Assembly (NCBI RefSeq): GCF_041146795.1
Contig: NC_135170.1
Coordinates: 6,066,033-6,130,032, forward strand
Direction: 5' to 3'
DNA from: Maylandia zebra
Lineage: Eukaryota > Chordata > Actinopteri > Cichliformes > Cichlidae
DNA: 64,000 nucleotides
In this document: positions 11,055-22,478 of the stretch, piece after piece
How positions within the stretch are numbered: the stretch's first letter is position 1
Layout of the letters: every line of letters begins with the position of its first letter
Position numbers and translations under genes: made by a program
The notes under the pieces: generated by a model
The model's input: the letters and a program-made list of their open reading frames with translations, nothing else
Told to the model about the DNA's origin: nothing
Database searches by the model: none

Positions 11055-12760
11055 ACGCAACTATGATGTAGGAGACAGAGAGTTGCTGGCTATTAAGTTA
11101 GCCCTGGAAGAGTGGCGTCACCTATTGGAAGGAGCTGAACACCCATTCACCATCTTCACAGATCATAAAAACCTTACTTACCTCAAAACAGCTAAGCGTC
11201 TAAACGCCCGCCAGGCCCGTTGGTCTCTGTTCTTTGATCGCTTCAAGTTTGCCATCTCTTTCCGTCCAGGTTCCAAGAACGCCAAGGCTGATGCCCTGTC
11301 TCGTCTTTACGACCCAGACGCTGAACCCACCGAACCAGCTCCTGTGCTTCCTGCCTCCTGCCGCGTAGCGTTTTTATCCTGGGACATAGAGGAATCCATC
11401 CAGCGTGCTTTACTGGATGAACCAGACCCTGGCACAGGTCCTCCGGGCCGCCGCTTCGTTCCCACAGCAACCCGTTCGGCTGTAATTAAGTGGGCTCATA
11501 CCTCCCGGTTTTCCTGCCATCCTGGAATCGGCCGCACCATCGCACTACTATGTCGTCACTTCTGGTGGGCAACTCTGGAACATGATGTGCGGGACTACGT
11601 CTCTGCCTGTGACGTGTGCGCCAGGAACAAGACCCGAAATCAGCGACCATCCGGTCTTCTGCAACCTCTAGCCGTACCTTCTCGTCCTTGGTCCCACATT
11701 TCCCTGGACTTTGTCACTGGACTGCCTAGGTCAGCAGGTAAAACAGTGATACTCTCTGTGATCGACAGGTTTTCAAAAGCAGCTCACTTCGTTGCCCTGG
11801 AGAAACTACCCACTGCCACGGAAACTGCAAGACTGATGGTTGACCACGTCTTCAAACTCCACGGGATTCCTGCCGAGGTCACTTCTGACAGGGGACCTCA
11901 GTTTACATCCCAGGTTTGGAAATCTTTCTGCTCTGCCCTGGGTGCTCGAGCCAACCTCAGTTCTGGTTACCACCCTCAAACCAACGGGCAGACTGAGAGG
12001 CTCAACCAAGAGCTGGAGTCCATGCTCCGCTGCATGGTTTCCCATAACCCGGCTACCTGGTCAGCACATCTCCCATGGGTGGAGTATGCGCACAATTCTC
12101 ATGTTTCCGCATCCACTGGTCTCTCTCCATTTGAAGCGTCCCTGGGCTATCAGCCTCCCCTCTTCCCTGAGGAAGAGGCTGATTTGGCTGTGCCTTCCGT
12201 CCAGCACCATCTCCAGCGCTGCCGCCGCGTCTGGACTCGGACCCAGGAGGCACTGAAGAAAGCTGCTGCCCGCCACTGCCGCTATGCAGATCGTCTACGG
12301 TCGCCAGCTCCTCGGTACGCTCCAGGGCAGAAGGTGTGGCTGTCGGCTAAGGATGTTCCCCTTAAAGTTTCCTCCCGCAAGCTGGCTCCTCGGTTTATTG
12401 GGCCGTATGTCATCCACTCGGTCATCTCGCCCTCTGCTGTGAAGCTCGAGCTTCCTCCCAGTCTGCGGATTCACCCGGTTTTTCATGTTTCCCAAGTCAG
12501 GCCTGTGCTGTCCAGGGGGCTGTGCCCGCCTTCCGACCCCCCTCCGCCCGCCCGGCTCATCGATGGTCATCCGGCCTATACGGTTCAGCGGATCGTTGAC
12601 GTCCGTCGCCGTGGTCGGGTCGCCAGTTTTTGGTGGACTGGGAGGGGTATGGGCCTGAGGAACGTGCCTGGGTTCCTCGCTCGTTTATCCTTGATCCTGC
12701 TCTTGTCTCTGATTTTTTCAGGTCACGTCGCGGGCTGGGGACCGGTCGGCCGCCGGGTGG
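11033..12760 (+). pseudogene. pol: Pol 3' part: RNase H end, integrase, chromodomain
   Basis: Continues RNase H ([19 protein letters not shown], then [10 protein letters not shown]). The integrase comes next, with its HHCC zinc domain (about 11500-11630; C-x2-C in ACDVCARN). The catalytic core is complete: first Asp in SLDFVTGLP, second in TSDRGPQF, and Glu 35 residues later in [10 protein letters not shown], so DD35E. A C-terminal domain ([11 protein letters not shown], then [12 protein letters not shown]) leads into a chromodomain-like segment. That segment is split by a second frame break at about 12610-12640: conserved aromatic residues sit in one frame before it and another after it. The chromodomain places the element among the chromoviruses, which target chromatin marks. 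Confidence 0.85.
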
Positions 12761-12781
12761 CGTCCCTTGAGGGGGGGGTAC

Positions 12782-13559
12782 TGTCATGGTCTACGGTGGG
12801 TGGCTGGAGTTTCCATTAGGCTCCTGAACTGACCTGGGATCCGCCCCTGGGCAGGGCCAACTCCAGCTCCTGCACACCTGGAGCCTATTGCAGGCTATCA
12901 AGCCAGAGGGATTTAAACCACACATCGATGTTCACTCACTGCCAGTTCGTCATCAACCCATGTTGGTAACAGGTCTTGTGTTTCAAATTCTCGCTGTGAT
13001 TCATCTTACTAACAAAGACTCTTTTGTGCTACAGTTGCTGTACCCACCCTGGCTCACTCCACCTCCGGACTCGGAATACCTAGTGATCATTTTGGAAATC
13101 CCTCTGTGCCTCACCTGCCTGCCCTCCTGCCATCACACTCCATCTGGAGCCCCGGATCTCAGGTCAGCCTTTCCACGCCACTCAGCCTCCCCTGGATCTT
13201 CATCATCCCCCTCTCAAACACTCCAGGTCCCTAACTGCAAGTAAGAATTGCTGCTCTTATACTGGCCACTTCTGAGCTGCCTTCACTACCTGCCTAACTC
13301 CTATATCCTCTCCCCTCAGTGTGACTGTTCCCCACTCAGCTCCGTTCCACTTCTCAGGCCTCGTTCCCTCGCCCTAGCCACGTTCCCCTGGGCACGCCAC
13401 ACCAAGGCTCCACGTCTCGTCATTTTCTGTCTTTGCCACGTTTCCCTTTTTTTGTTCCCCTTGCACTTAACCGTAATAAACTATTAAATCATCTACTGTC
13501 TCCGCTCTGGGTTTCTGCACCTGAGTCCTATTCAGTACCGGCCATCCGTCGCCGTGACA
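12782..13559 (+). repeat. 3' LTR of the chromovirus
   Basis: Same 778 bp as the 5' LTR. Preceded by the polypurine tract and followed by the GAAAC target duplication. I found no difference from the 5' copy by reading. Confidence 0.92.
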
Positions 13560-13564
13560 GAAAC

Positions 13565-14000
13565 ACTGTTAAATGTTCAGTTTCTATGCCATATGTTAAA
13601 ACAAGATCTAGAGTGTGATTAAAGTGGTGGGTGGGTTCTTTTACATTTTGAGAGAAGCCAATTGAGTCTAGTAACAGATTAAATGCCATGTTGAGGCTGT
13701 CATTTTTAGCATCTACATGGATGTTAAAATCACCCACAATAATTATTTTTATCTGAGCTCAGAACTAAATTAGATATAAAGTCTGAGAAATCAGACAAAC
13801 TCTGTGTAAAGTGGATGATATATGGTAACAAGTAAGACTGGCTTCTGAGTTTTACAGCTGGGGTGGACAAGGCTAAGCATCAGGCTTTCAAATGAATTAA
13901 AAGTCTGTCTGGGTCTTTGGTTGATTAATAGGCTGGTGTGAAAAATTGCTGCCACACCGCCCCCTCGGCCTGTGCTTCGAGGTTTCTGTAGTTAGAATGA
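13565..14000 (-). pseudogene. L2 apurinic endonuclease fragment
   Basis: On the - strand MGDFNIHVDAKND and TLDLVLTYGIE belong to the LINE endonuclease, where the GDFN Asp/Asn pair is catalytic. It continues the L2 copy on the far side of the chromovirus insertion. The remaining endonuclease motifs toward 14000 are frame-broken. Confidence 0.7.
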
Positions 14001-14377
14001 CTCGAGGGTGTTTTGATTGATTGAATCTTTATTTTGAACATGTTGAAAAAGTATTAAAAAAAATAGAATTAAAAGAGACAAATGAACAAAGCAAACAAAA
14101 GGAAAACGAGCAACCACAACTCCAAATAACGTCCATGTTCAAAAAGGAGCAGGAAGAAGCATAAGCTTATTTAATCCCACCCCTTTTCCACTATCTAGTA
14201 TCAATAGACTACAGAAATACCTCCTTGCAATTACATATGTTATGTGTAATTTTTTTTTTTTTTTTTTAATATATACACATATATGTTTCTATCTATCCAT
14301 ACATACGTATATACACACATACGCACATATACACATTTTCAATAACCCCATTAACACCTCAAGGATACACAACCTAC

Positions 14378-14378
<1 letters not shown>

Positions 14379-14422
<44 letters not shown>
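14379..14422. repeat. (TA)n microsatellite
   Basis: About 22 TA units within the 3' untranslated part of the RT-deleted LINE. Confidence 0.95.
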
Positions 14423-14424
<2 letters not shown>

Positions 14425-14482
14425 CATACCAACATACCCGTGCATGCGCACACACATGAAAATATTAGACAAGAACACCCTA

Positions 14483-15783
14483 TCAAATCTCTACCTTTTC
14501 CCTGTACCCTGTAAAAACCATATCCTTAAACCGCTTTTTAAACTGTGCCATGCTTGGACATTGCTTCATATCTTTACTTAGTCTGTTCCACAGCTTCACT
14601 CCACACACAGAGATGCAAAAACCTTTTAATGTTGTACGGATACGAGGATGTTTTAAATTTAATTCCCCCCTCGAATTGTATCCCCGTTCCCTTTTAGAAA
14701 ACATTTTTAGAATATTGTCAGGAAGCAGGTTATTTATTGCTTTATATATAATTTGTGCTGTGAGAAAATGAACCAGATCTGTGAATTTTAGAATTTTTGA
14801 TTTAATAGATCGTTCTTAAATGCAGTCATAGTTTCTTCTGTCCTTACACGCCTGTATCTCAGTTGTTGTTCATGCTGGTTTTTCTTATAATTAGTGTCAT
14901 AAACTGCAAAAACTGGTAGGTGATCACTGATGTCATTAATTAATATTCCGCTCACAATGTTGTTTTCCATATTGTTAGTGAAAATATTGTCAAGTAAGGT
15001 GGCACAATGTGGTGTAATTCTGCTAGGCCTGGTTATTTTAGGATGTAAACTCAAACTGTACATAGTGTTTAGGAATTCGTCGCTCATTTTATGCTTTTTT
15101 GGATTCAACAGGTCAATATTAAAATCACCACAGATAAACATAACTTTTTGATTTGTTTTAGAGAATATTTCCTCTATGAAGTCATTAAATACTTGAATAC
15201 TAGAGCCAGGTGTTCTATATATACAGCTAATTATTACATTTTTTTCTTTTTCCTTATAAATTTCAATTGTTATACATTCTAGTAAATTATCAATTACAGT
15301 TGTCATACTTTCTACCACCTTGTAGTTTAGGTTTTTATCCACATACACAGCTACTCCCCCTCCACTCTTGTTCCTTCTATTTACAAAATTCACTTCATAT
15401 CCCTCCAGTCCAAAGTCCATTCCTTTCTCCGCATTGATCCATGTTTCAGAAATGGCAATAATTCCAAATGGATTTGTCAACTCATTTAGATATTCCTTTA
15501 TATTGTTGAAGTTGGCATACAGACTTCTGCTATTAAAATGGATTATTGATCATTTATTTTCCGTGTTGATGGTATGCTTAAACTGTTCATCAGTGAAGTA
15601 GCAGCAGTTACTGCTGATGTTGTAGAAGAAATTATTTTCCGGGTCTATATCCTTTTCTAAGTCTAGAACATTATGGTCTGTGTATCGAAATGTTCTCAGT
15701 TCCAGATTATCATAAAGAGAATTCCAATGAGTCATGTTGATATTGTTGCCGGATGCAGATGAAGTTCTTTTGGACTGTGCCAT
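14483..15783 (-). pseudogene. LINE ORF2: endonuclease joined to C-terminal end, RT missing
   Basis: The N-terminal piece (15550-15783) has YTDHNVLDLEKDIDPENNFFY. The endonuclease (14788-15480) has AISETWIN, CIYRTPGSS, the catalytic FICGDFNIDLLNP and ISDHLPVFAVYD (the SDH histidine box). It reads directly into a segment matching the C-terminus of the full-length relative. No RT motif (no YxDD) lies between, so about 500-550 residues are absent. A stop separates endonuclease from tail. Confidence 0.8.
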
Positions 15784-15839
15784 GTGTTGTGTTGTGTGTC
15801 ACGTCACATGTGTATTCATACCTCCAGAGTAAGTTGACC

Positions 15840-16535
15840 TCAGTATTTGTCCAGCTCTTCCATATTTCTGATGACCAACACTTTGGCTTGTTCCGGTGTT
15901 CCATTGAGTTTAATGAATACTTTGCAGTTGGTGGTCCATGTATTTTGAATTTTTCCCTGTTTCTTCAAGTAACGTGCTTTCCTGGCAATGTCCGCATTTC
16001 TTTTTATCAGATGTTCGTTCATGAAGACATCGGATCCTTTCAGTTTCTTTCCTTGTTTTAACAGTGCTGTTTTCTGTTTTCTGTTTGCAAATCTCACAAT
16101 GATGGCTGGTTTGTCACTGTCATTTTTTCGGGGCAGAGGGTGGCAAGCCTCAATGTTGTTATAATCCACTTCCACACCTTTGGACCGTAGAAAGGTAACC
16201 ACTTGATGCTCCGTGGAGTTGACATCTTCCTCTCCTGGCCCTCCTACATTGTCAGTGGCGACCGCCCGGGCGTATGACCGGGGTTTGATGCGAAGCCCCG
16301 TGATGATAACATCGTTCATCCGGGTGTACTGCTCCAAATCCGCCACTCTGTTCTCCAGGTACGCCAGCCGCCGATCCTTCTCGGCGTTCTGGATGCGGAG
16401 AGCCTTAACTTCCTCGACCAGGTCCAGGATGGCTTTCTGCTGCAGTTTGACAGTAGAAATCTCCTCTGTCATAAACTCCAGCGACTTCTTAATATCGTCT
16501 CCTTCCTCGGCTGACAGAACTTTTTTCGGGCCCAT
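15840..16535 (-). CDS. LINE ORF1 protein, coiled-coil RNA-binding type
   Basis: A 231-aa intact frame on the - strand. Residues about 10-75 look like a coiled coil (LEFMTEEISTVKLQQKAILDLVEEV and RLAYLENRVADLEQYTR), which would trimerise the chaperone. A middle domain follows (VVTFLRSKGVEVDYNNIEACHPLP), then a basic end (NRKQKTALLKQGKKLKG). Residues align along the length with the 236-aa ORF1 at 41033-41743 (shared LEQYTRM, ACH.LPRK, LLKQGKKLKG, NCKV.I.LNG). ORF1 binds LINE RNA in the ribonucleoprotein. Its neighbouring ORF2 has lost RT. Confidence 0.8.
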   Translation of the reverse strand: MGPKKVLSAEEGDDIKKSLEFMTEEISTVKLQQKAILDLVEEVKALRIQNAEKDRRLAYLENRVADLEQYTRMNDVIITGLRIKPRSYARAVATDNVGGPGEEDVNSTEHQVVTFLRSKGVEVDYNNIEACHPLPRKNDSDKPAIIVRFANRKQKTALLKQGKKLKGSDVFMNEHLIKRNADIARKARYLKKQGKIQNTWTTNCKVFIKLNGTPEQAKVLVIRNMEELDKY

Positions 16536-16576
16536 GCTGAGAGACGCTCTTGTAGCTTTGCCGTGACGACCGGCTA

Positions 16577-16885
<309 letters not shown>

Positions 16886-17035
16886 CTATGGAGATGGGTT
16901 TTTGGCCAAACATGGCCAAACAGTTCAATTTAACCTATTAGGTGAATAAAGCTAGAAATAACATTGATCTGTAGCTCATCACACCTTCAAAAGTAGGAAC
17001 ATTTTTTAACAGACCTGCAATTTCAAGACATCACT

Positions 17036-17150
17036 TCAATTCAGTTTTATTTATATACCACCAAATGACAGCGAGTCATATTGCAAAGGCCCTTCAATAA
17101 TAGCAATCACTTGGTGACAGTGCAAAGGAAAAAAATACCTTTTTACAGGA
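17036..17150 (-). mobile_element. L2 LINE 3'-tail fragment
   Basis: Short decayed copy of the L2 3' end (CAATTCAGTTTTATTTATATA, then a CCACCAAAT stretch), about 300 bp upstream of the V2 leader. Confidence 0.6.
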
Positions 17151-17433
17151 GAAACCTGGCTCCATGTGCCACACCTGTTTGGTGGTGACAGAAAGTAAGT
17201 AATATCACTCTCTCCAACTCTGACTCAGTTTTCTCATGAACTGGCAGCATATCTTCACAAAGTACTGAGCTAATGGTGTAGGGCTGATGGGAGGAGGTTC
17301 CCGCCCACCTTGTGATTTTCTGTGCGTTAAGGATGTGGATGAACAGTATGACTGCAGATTCACTGAGAAAAACAGCAACTGAAGGCAACAGCACAGATAC
17401 ACCAAAGCTAGTTTAATAGTTGAAATAAAGAAG

Positions 17434-17894
17434 ATGTTGATCTTATTCTTGATTCTGATTCATAATATTCATTTGGTTTCAGGTAATGGCGTGAAAGAGG
17501 GATATTTTTGGAATAACCGCTGCCTAAAGCGCACACCTTCTTCTTATTGCTGTGTGTAAAGTATTTTATGGTGTTCTTTGCTGTTTCTTTCACAGGTGTC
17601 TCACTCAGTGACCAGGTCCACCAGACTCCAGCTGATATGTGCAAAAACCCAAATGAGACAGCCACACTCAGATGTTTGCACACCATTTCCACCTATAACA
17701 GGATCCTCTGGTACAAGCAGTCACAGGGTGGACAGTTACAGCTGCTGGGATACATGTGGGGAAGCCGTCCCACTCTAGAGGCCAATGTGTCTGCAACCTT
17801 GGATGGTAGTGCAGATGAGAATAAAAACTGCACCTTAACAATTGAGAAACTCCAGCAGGACAGCAATGCGGTGTACTTCTGTGCAGCTAGTTTA
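17434..17894 (+). CDS. TRBV: V2: T-cell receptor V gene, beta type, apparently functional
   Basis: The leader exon 17434-17482 (MLILFLILIHNIHLVS plus a split Gly codon) ends at a GTAATG donor. The 113-bp intron ends in TTTCACAG and the V exon is 17596-17894. The mature N-terminus is SDQVHQTPADM. Landmark residues in the spliced protein are Cys43, Trp55 (ILWYKQS) and Cys112 (VYFCAAS). Two further cysteines, Cys32 and Cys95, could pair with each other. The frame is intact and the RSS is good. The V exon is identical in protein to V3 2.15 kb downstream, while the leaders and flanks differ more. The leader was chosen because it is the only nearby ATG with a hydrophobic stretch and a phase-1 donor. 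Confidence 0.88.
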
Positions 17895-17932
17895 CACAGT
17901 GTTATCTATGGCTGCTTCTCAGCACAAAAGCC
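17895..17932 (+). other. V2 recombination signal (22-bp spacer)
   Basis: Perfect heptamer CACAGTG at 17895-17901, 22-bp spacer, nonamer ACAAAAGCC at 17924-17932 (one mismatch to consensus). Confidence 0.85.
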
Positions 17933-17979
17933 TCACCACCACACATAATATCATTTGTGTATTACTGTTCACACCCCCT

Positions 17980-19380
17980 TAGTTCTTACTGTGCAGGCAG
18001 AAATGTTCCTGGGAAAGTGAAGGCTTCTATTTTTTAAATGAGTTTTCAACCATTGTATTTTCGCTGTCAATTTCCAGACTTTTTTCCAAGTAATGAAATC
18101 TCAGAAAGTTGGTTCTGTTCATCTGGAAATTCTGCCAGATGAACAGAATCAACTTCCTGTGATGTACCTAGGTTTACTTTTTCTTGGGATTTTGTTCCTG
18201 CAGTTAACGGTCGATTTGTTGCCAAACTTTCTGACAGCAACTATAATAATGTGGGGTGTTCTGCAGAGATTTGCAAAGCAGTGTCCAGAGCCCTGTGTTA
18301 CGCTGCCTTTCCTGTAGCTTCTAGAGACTGGCACATGTTTTGTTCTTTGCATGACACCTGCAGATAAAAGCCAGAGGTTCTCATGAACAGCTTCAGCAAC
18401 AGCCTTTTTAAAGAAATTTGCATGTCAGCCTACATGTTGGTTTTGCTTTCTCTCACTCTTTTTTATTAACCTTTCTGACTGAAGACTTTCTGTTTTTATC
18501 TTCCTTGCTTTGTAACTGTTTGCCCTGTTCCCACCAATGTCCCTGTTCCCACCAATGTCCCTTCACGTAATTAGTGTAAATGCAGTCTTGTCGTTCCCTT
18601 TATCTTTTTCCTTAGTCATCCATGTCTGCTCTGGTGTTCTCCTGGTTAAATGTATGCTCCTTGTGCTTACTATAATGTCATCACAACCTCAACAACCACT
18701 TAGAGTGGCAGTTGAGGCAAACCAGATTTGTTGCAGTATTCTGACTGATGGTGTTGCCACCTTAGAATCTGTGACATTGAGTTTAGACCAGGTGTAATCA
18801 CTGTGAACCAAACGCTTCAGGCTGCACTTAATAATTAGTCTAGAGTTTTTCTTGCTCTTAAGCTGCATCCACACAGAGAACAGTTCACTTACCATGCATC
18901 CCTTTGAAGCTGTTGATTGGTTGTTTGCAAACATTTCCAGATCCAGTTGCCTAGGTAACCCTCTAATTTATTTATTTTCAGGTCATATTTTGTCAACTTA
19001 CAGCTTCTTACACTCTTATTGGTAGCTACTTCAATATCTCGCCTAGAAACTGAGAAAATGTTATCTTGGGTCCCACCCACCTCACGTCGACGGGGGTCAT
19101 TTCATCCACAGCCACCTGAAGTAGCATAATGTCATTCAGTGTCTCCGGTCAGTGTAATATAAACACATCGCATATAGCATAGTAGTTAGACTTTAATTTA
19201 TATATATGTATTTGTGTATTTATACACTGAAATCAAACATTACATTGTAATCTTTTTTTTAACCATGTGCCTGTATTAAAAAAACCAAAAACAAGCTTGG
19301 CTAGTTTAGTATTATTACTAATAAATATGTACAGTGGCCCTGACAGCTCAAAATGGTTTATACTGAACAATGACTCATCT
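17980..19380. other. Intergenic DNA between V2 and V3
   Basis: No gene recognised. It holds a long imperfect hairpin at 18106-18155, described among the findings. Confidence 0.4.
18106..18155. repeat. Inverted repeat / hairpin
   Basis: Arms 18106-18126 and 18135-18155 pair over 21 bp with a single G-T position and an 8-nt loop. No transposon ends or gene context explain it. Confidence 0.75.
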
Positions 19381-19595
19381 ATGATTCTGTCCTTCCTCTG
19401 CTCATGAGGTGGCAGCACATCTTTACATACTTACTGAACTAATAGATCATGGCAGACAGGAGAATGTCACCTCCCACTTTAAGACTTTCCGAGTATCAAG
19501 GATGTGGGTGAACAGTATGACTGCAGATCCACTGAGAAAAACAGAATTTGACCACATCAGCTGCACAATAACTAAATACTTTAAAATACCCAAGA

Positions 19596-20046
19596 ATGAA
19601 AATTTTATTCCTGATTCTGATTCATAATATTCATTTGGTTTCAGGTAATGGCGTGAAAGAGGGAATAACCGCTGCCTAAAGCGCACACCTTCTTCTTATT
19701 GCTGTGTGTAAAGTATTTTATGGTGTTCTTTGCTGTTTCTTTCACAGGTGTCTCACTCAGTGACCAGGTCCACCAGACTCCAGCTGATATGTGCAAAAAC
19801 CCAAATGAGACAGCCACACTCAGATGTTTGCACACCATTTCCACCTATAACAGGATCCTCTGGTACAAGCAGTCACAGGGTGGACAGTTACAGCTGCTGG
19901 GATACATGTGGGGAAGCCGTCCCACTCTAGAGGCCAATGTGTCTGCAACCTTGGATGGTAGTGCAGATGAGAATAAAAACTGCACCTTAACAATTGAGAA
20001 ACTCCAGCAGGACAGCAATGCGGTGTACTTCTGTGCAGCTAGTTTA
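19596..20046 (+). CDS. TRBV: V3: T-cell receptor V gene, beta type, near-duplicate of V2
   Basis: The leader exon 19596-19644 (MKILFLILIHNIHLVS plus split Gly) differs from V2 in its first codons. The 103-bp intron lacks a 10-bp stretch present in V2. The V exon is 19748-20046 and encodes the same protein as V2 (Cys43, Trp55, Cys112; CAASLH end). No nucleotide difference in the V exon was seen by reading. The frame is intact with a strong RSS. Upstream sequence at 19380-19560 is recognisably related to that of V2 but visibly diverged. That argues for recent homogenisation of the core rather than a wholly recent tandem duplication. Confidence 0.88.
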
Positions 20047-20084
20047 CACAGTGTTATCTATGGCTGCTTCTCAGCACAAAAACC
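20047..20084 (+). other. V3 recombination signal (22-bp spacer)
   Basis: Perfect heptamer CACAGTG at 20047-20053, 22-bp spacer, perfect nonamer ACAAAAACC at 20076-20084. The nonamer is one base better than that of V2. Confidence 0.88.
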
Positions 20085-20600
20085 TCACCACCACACATAA
20101 TATCATCTGTGTATTACTGTTCCTGCATCTACTCAGCTTTTTATTTCAGTTGTTACAGCTGGAGTTCTTACTGTAGAGAGATCAATTCCTATATGGAGGT
20201 ACAGACTTTTATTTTGAAACAGCTAATGTGATTATACAGTTCTTCCTATTATGTTTTCCTTTTTCAAAAAATAATCTGTACATAATCTGTTATACAAATT
20301 TGCAGAATTGGAGAAGTAAAAGAAAAATGGCTACTCAAAATTTATTTACATGTATTTTTTTTCTTGTTTTATTTTACACAAACATGCCTCTAAAAATAAT
20401 TAGTGGTAATTGTTGGCCTCTCTGGATTTTTATTAGCACTATTCATGTGCAGCACTTCTTTAAGCTCAGTTTTTAAAACCTTGATATGTGATCACAGCCC
20501 ATGGGCAAGACACCAAATATTTGAACTCTAAAGACATCAGCGTGGACATCAGGATATCTGGAATTTTTCATAGCGTGTTATTCAAATCATACAGCATGAT
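20085..20600. other. Intergenic AT-rich DNA
   Basis: No gene or clear repeat recognised. Confidence 0.35.
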
Positions 20601-20604
20601 ATTA

Positions 20605-21260
20605 TCAATCAAAGCTTTATTCGTCACATGCAGGTTGCCCTGCAGTGAAATAGGACCCCCCCCCCCCCCCCCCCCCCCCCCGACCTTACACATATAGCAC
20701 AAACATTACATAGGGATACAGGTCGGAGATTGGTAGAATCAGAGAAAAACATTGAAATGTACACTACACTGGGTACAAGAGGAAAAAAAGAGACCCCTAC
20801 TCATGCTATGCTTCCATGGTAGGACAGCATGAGAACAGGAAACAAAAAAACTCCTCTGCACAGAAAGCACATAAATGTCCACAGCACAACATTGTGAAGA
20901 CATGACAAGCCACAGGGGTGGGTGGGGGGTGAGGAGTAATCCGAAGCAAACACAGCAGCCGCCCTGCACAGCGCTACCATTCCAGCGCGGCACACAGACC
21001 CGCCGTGTTCCCTCGCAGGAAACAAGCATCGAAGGCGTTGGAAGGGGAGGGGGGATGAGTTAGTGCCTATCAGTGTAAGTGTATGTGTGTGCGTGTACAT
21101 AATTCAGCGGAGACACAGTGTCCTTCGGCCAATCAGGCTAAGTAAACAGTCCTCCAGCTGATCCAGGTGTCCTTGCAGGGATGGGAAGAATAGTCATCAC
21201 ACAGTCGTTATCAGGGAGTTGTTTTGGTGGGCTCCAGCCTTGGGCCTATTAACGGCTAAC
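20605..21260 (-). mobile_element. Possible LINE 3' UTR fragment
   Basis: AATCAAAGCTTTATTCGTCA at the left reads on the - strand as a TGACGAATAAAGC-type end, common at fish LINE 3' termini. The rest is GC-rich and non-coding. The family is unknown, and this could instead be unrelated low-copy DNA. Confidence 0.35.
20656..20691. repeat. Poly-C tract of 36 bases
   Basis: Uninterrupted C run. Its length in the real genome is uncertain because such runs are hard to sequence. Confidence 0.9.
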
Positions 21261-21758
21261 CTCATGTTGTGAATGAATCAATCTCCAACCTTCCTTTTAT
21301 ACCCAAAATTTTTGAAAGAGTAGTTGTCAAACAGATAACTGATCATGTGCAGACGAATGGTTTATTTGAAGAGTTTTAGGTTTCAGACCTCATCACAGTA
21401 CAGAAACAGTATTGCAGAAGGTTACAAATGAAGTTAATGCGTAAGTTCAATCAGGAAGATCAGTAGTCACACATCTGTCTGCTTTTTCGGTATTTGGTGG
21501 CTAATTATGCTTTACATCACTTACACTTTTCCATACTGTCAAGCTCATTGCTGACATCACTAATCCAATCACTTTCCTGCCCTTCTTCGGGCCAATCAGC
21601 CTCCACTCCACATACAGTCTCACTGGACATCAAACATTCTCCCTTGTGGAACCAACCTGCTACTCACTTCTCCCATACTGCTCATGCTCTATTTAAGCTT
21701 CCATCTTCATCTCCACCACTAACGTCTAGACTGGGGTCCTACCCTGATGGGCCATCGG

Positions 21759-22030
21759 TGATGGGTTTGTAGCATAAACCCATTCGCTGGAACGTTCAAG
21801 ACAATTCAGCTACACAGCAAAAAGCATTGAACACCAAGCAGAGCTCTTCATGATTCTCGTATACGAGGGAGACCAACTGGACACACGCCGTTCCTTCGCT
21901 TGACCCCAGTTGCTCTCGTCTGCTCCCCCGTAACACTGCTCTTTTATTGAGGTTACATTAATATACATAGGTTCATTAACATATGACGTCTACATGCACA
22001 CAAAGAGTACCTTGCCTGTGCGTTGTCTAA

Positions 22031-22079
<49 letters not shown>

Positions 22080-22379
22080 GGGGGGGGGGGGTCAGTGTGT
22101 GACCCCATAAACGACTTCCCTAAACCTGGAAGTCCAGCAGTTCATCTAAACAAAAGTTTAGATGAACTGCTATTTCATGTGTTTGCTATACCATATATCA
22201 GCAAGAAAAGATACGACCTCTTCCCATGACCCTAAGATTGTGAGTGTGCATGCCAGAACACTCTGGAACAGACTATTAAGGATCAAACCTCTACCAACAT
22301 GATGTTGATTATACAACTCTAAGCATATATGAGTAGATATTTCTAAGCATAAATGACAATCAACAATACAAATCTAACA
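21759..22379 (-). mobile_element. Solo LTR of a retroviral/LTR element, copy 2
   Basis: In reverse complement it starts TGTTAGATTTGTATTGTTG and ends CAAACCCATCA, matching the solo LTR at 5740-6431. The flanks are ATCGG (21754-21758) and ATTGG (22380-22384), a target duplication with one later change. It contains GT and poly-G runs (22034-22091) and a perfect hairpin at 22136-22171 that copy 1 lacks. Confidence 0.78.
22034..22091. repeat. (GT)n followed by poly-G (29 bases)
   Basis: The GT run passes directly into 29 G at 22063-22091 inside solo LTR copy 2. Confidence 0.9.
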
Positions 22380-22478
22380 ATTGGAGTCTAATTGCCAAAA
22401 AGTTTAATTAAATTCTATATATCAGTGAATCATGTTCAATTCCTTCTGTTGATATTTCCTTACTGAAATGATCTTCTT

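Larger units (their letters stand above)
7629..13559 (+). mobile_element. Ty3/gypsy chromovirus (LTR retrotransposon), recent insertion
   Basis: A 5931-bp element flanked by the 5-bp duplication GAAAC (7624-7628 and 13560-13564). It has two 778-bp LTRs that look identical by eye, gag, pol in the order protease, RT, RNase H, integrase, and a chromodomain-like end. A polypurine tract (GAGGGGGGGGTA) sits just before the 3' LTR. The leader between 5' LTR and gag ATG is only 18 nt. Its first part is complementary to a site inside the LTR, suggesting self-primed reverse transcription as in Tf1/sushi. Pol carries two frame breaks, at about 11025 and 12620. The target is an older L2 copy. Identical LTRs imply a very young insertion. 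Confidence 0.92.
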
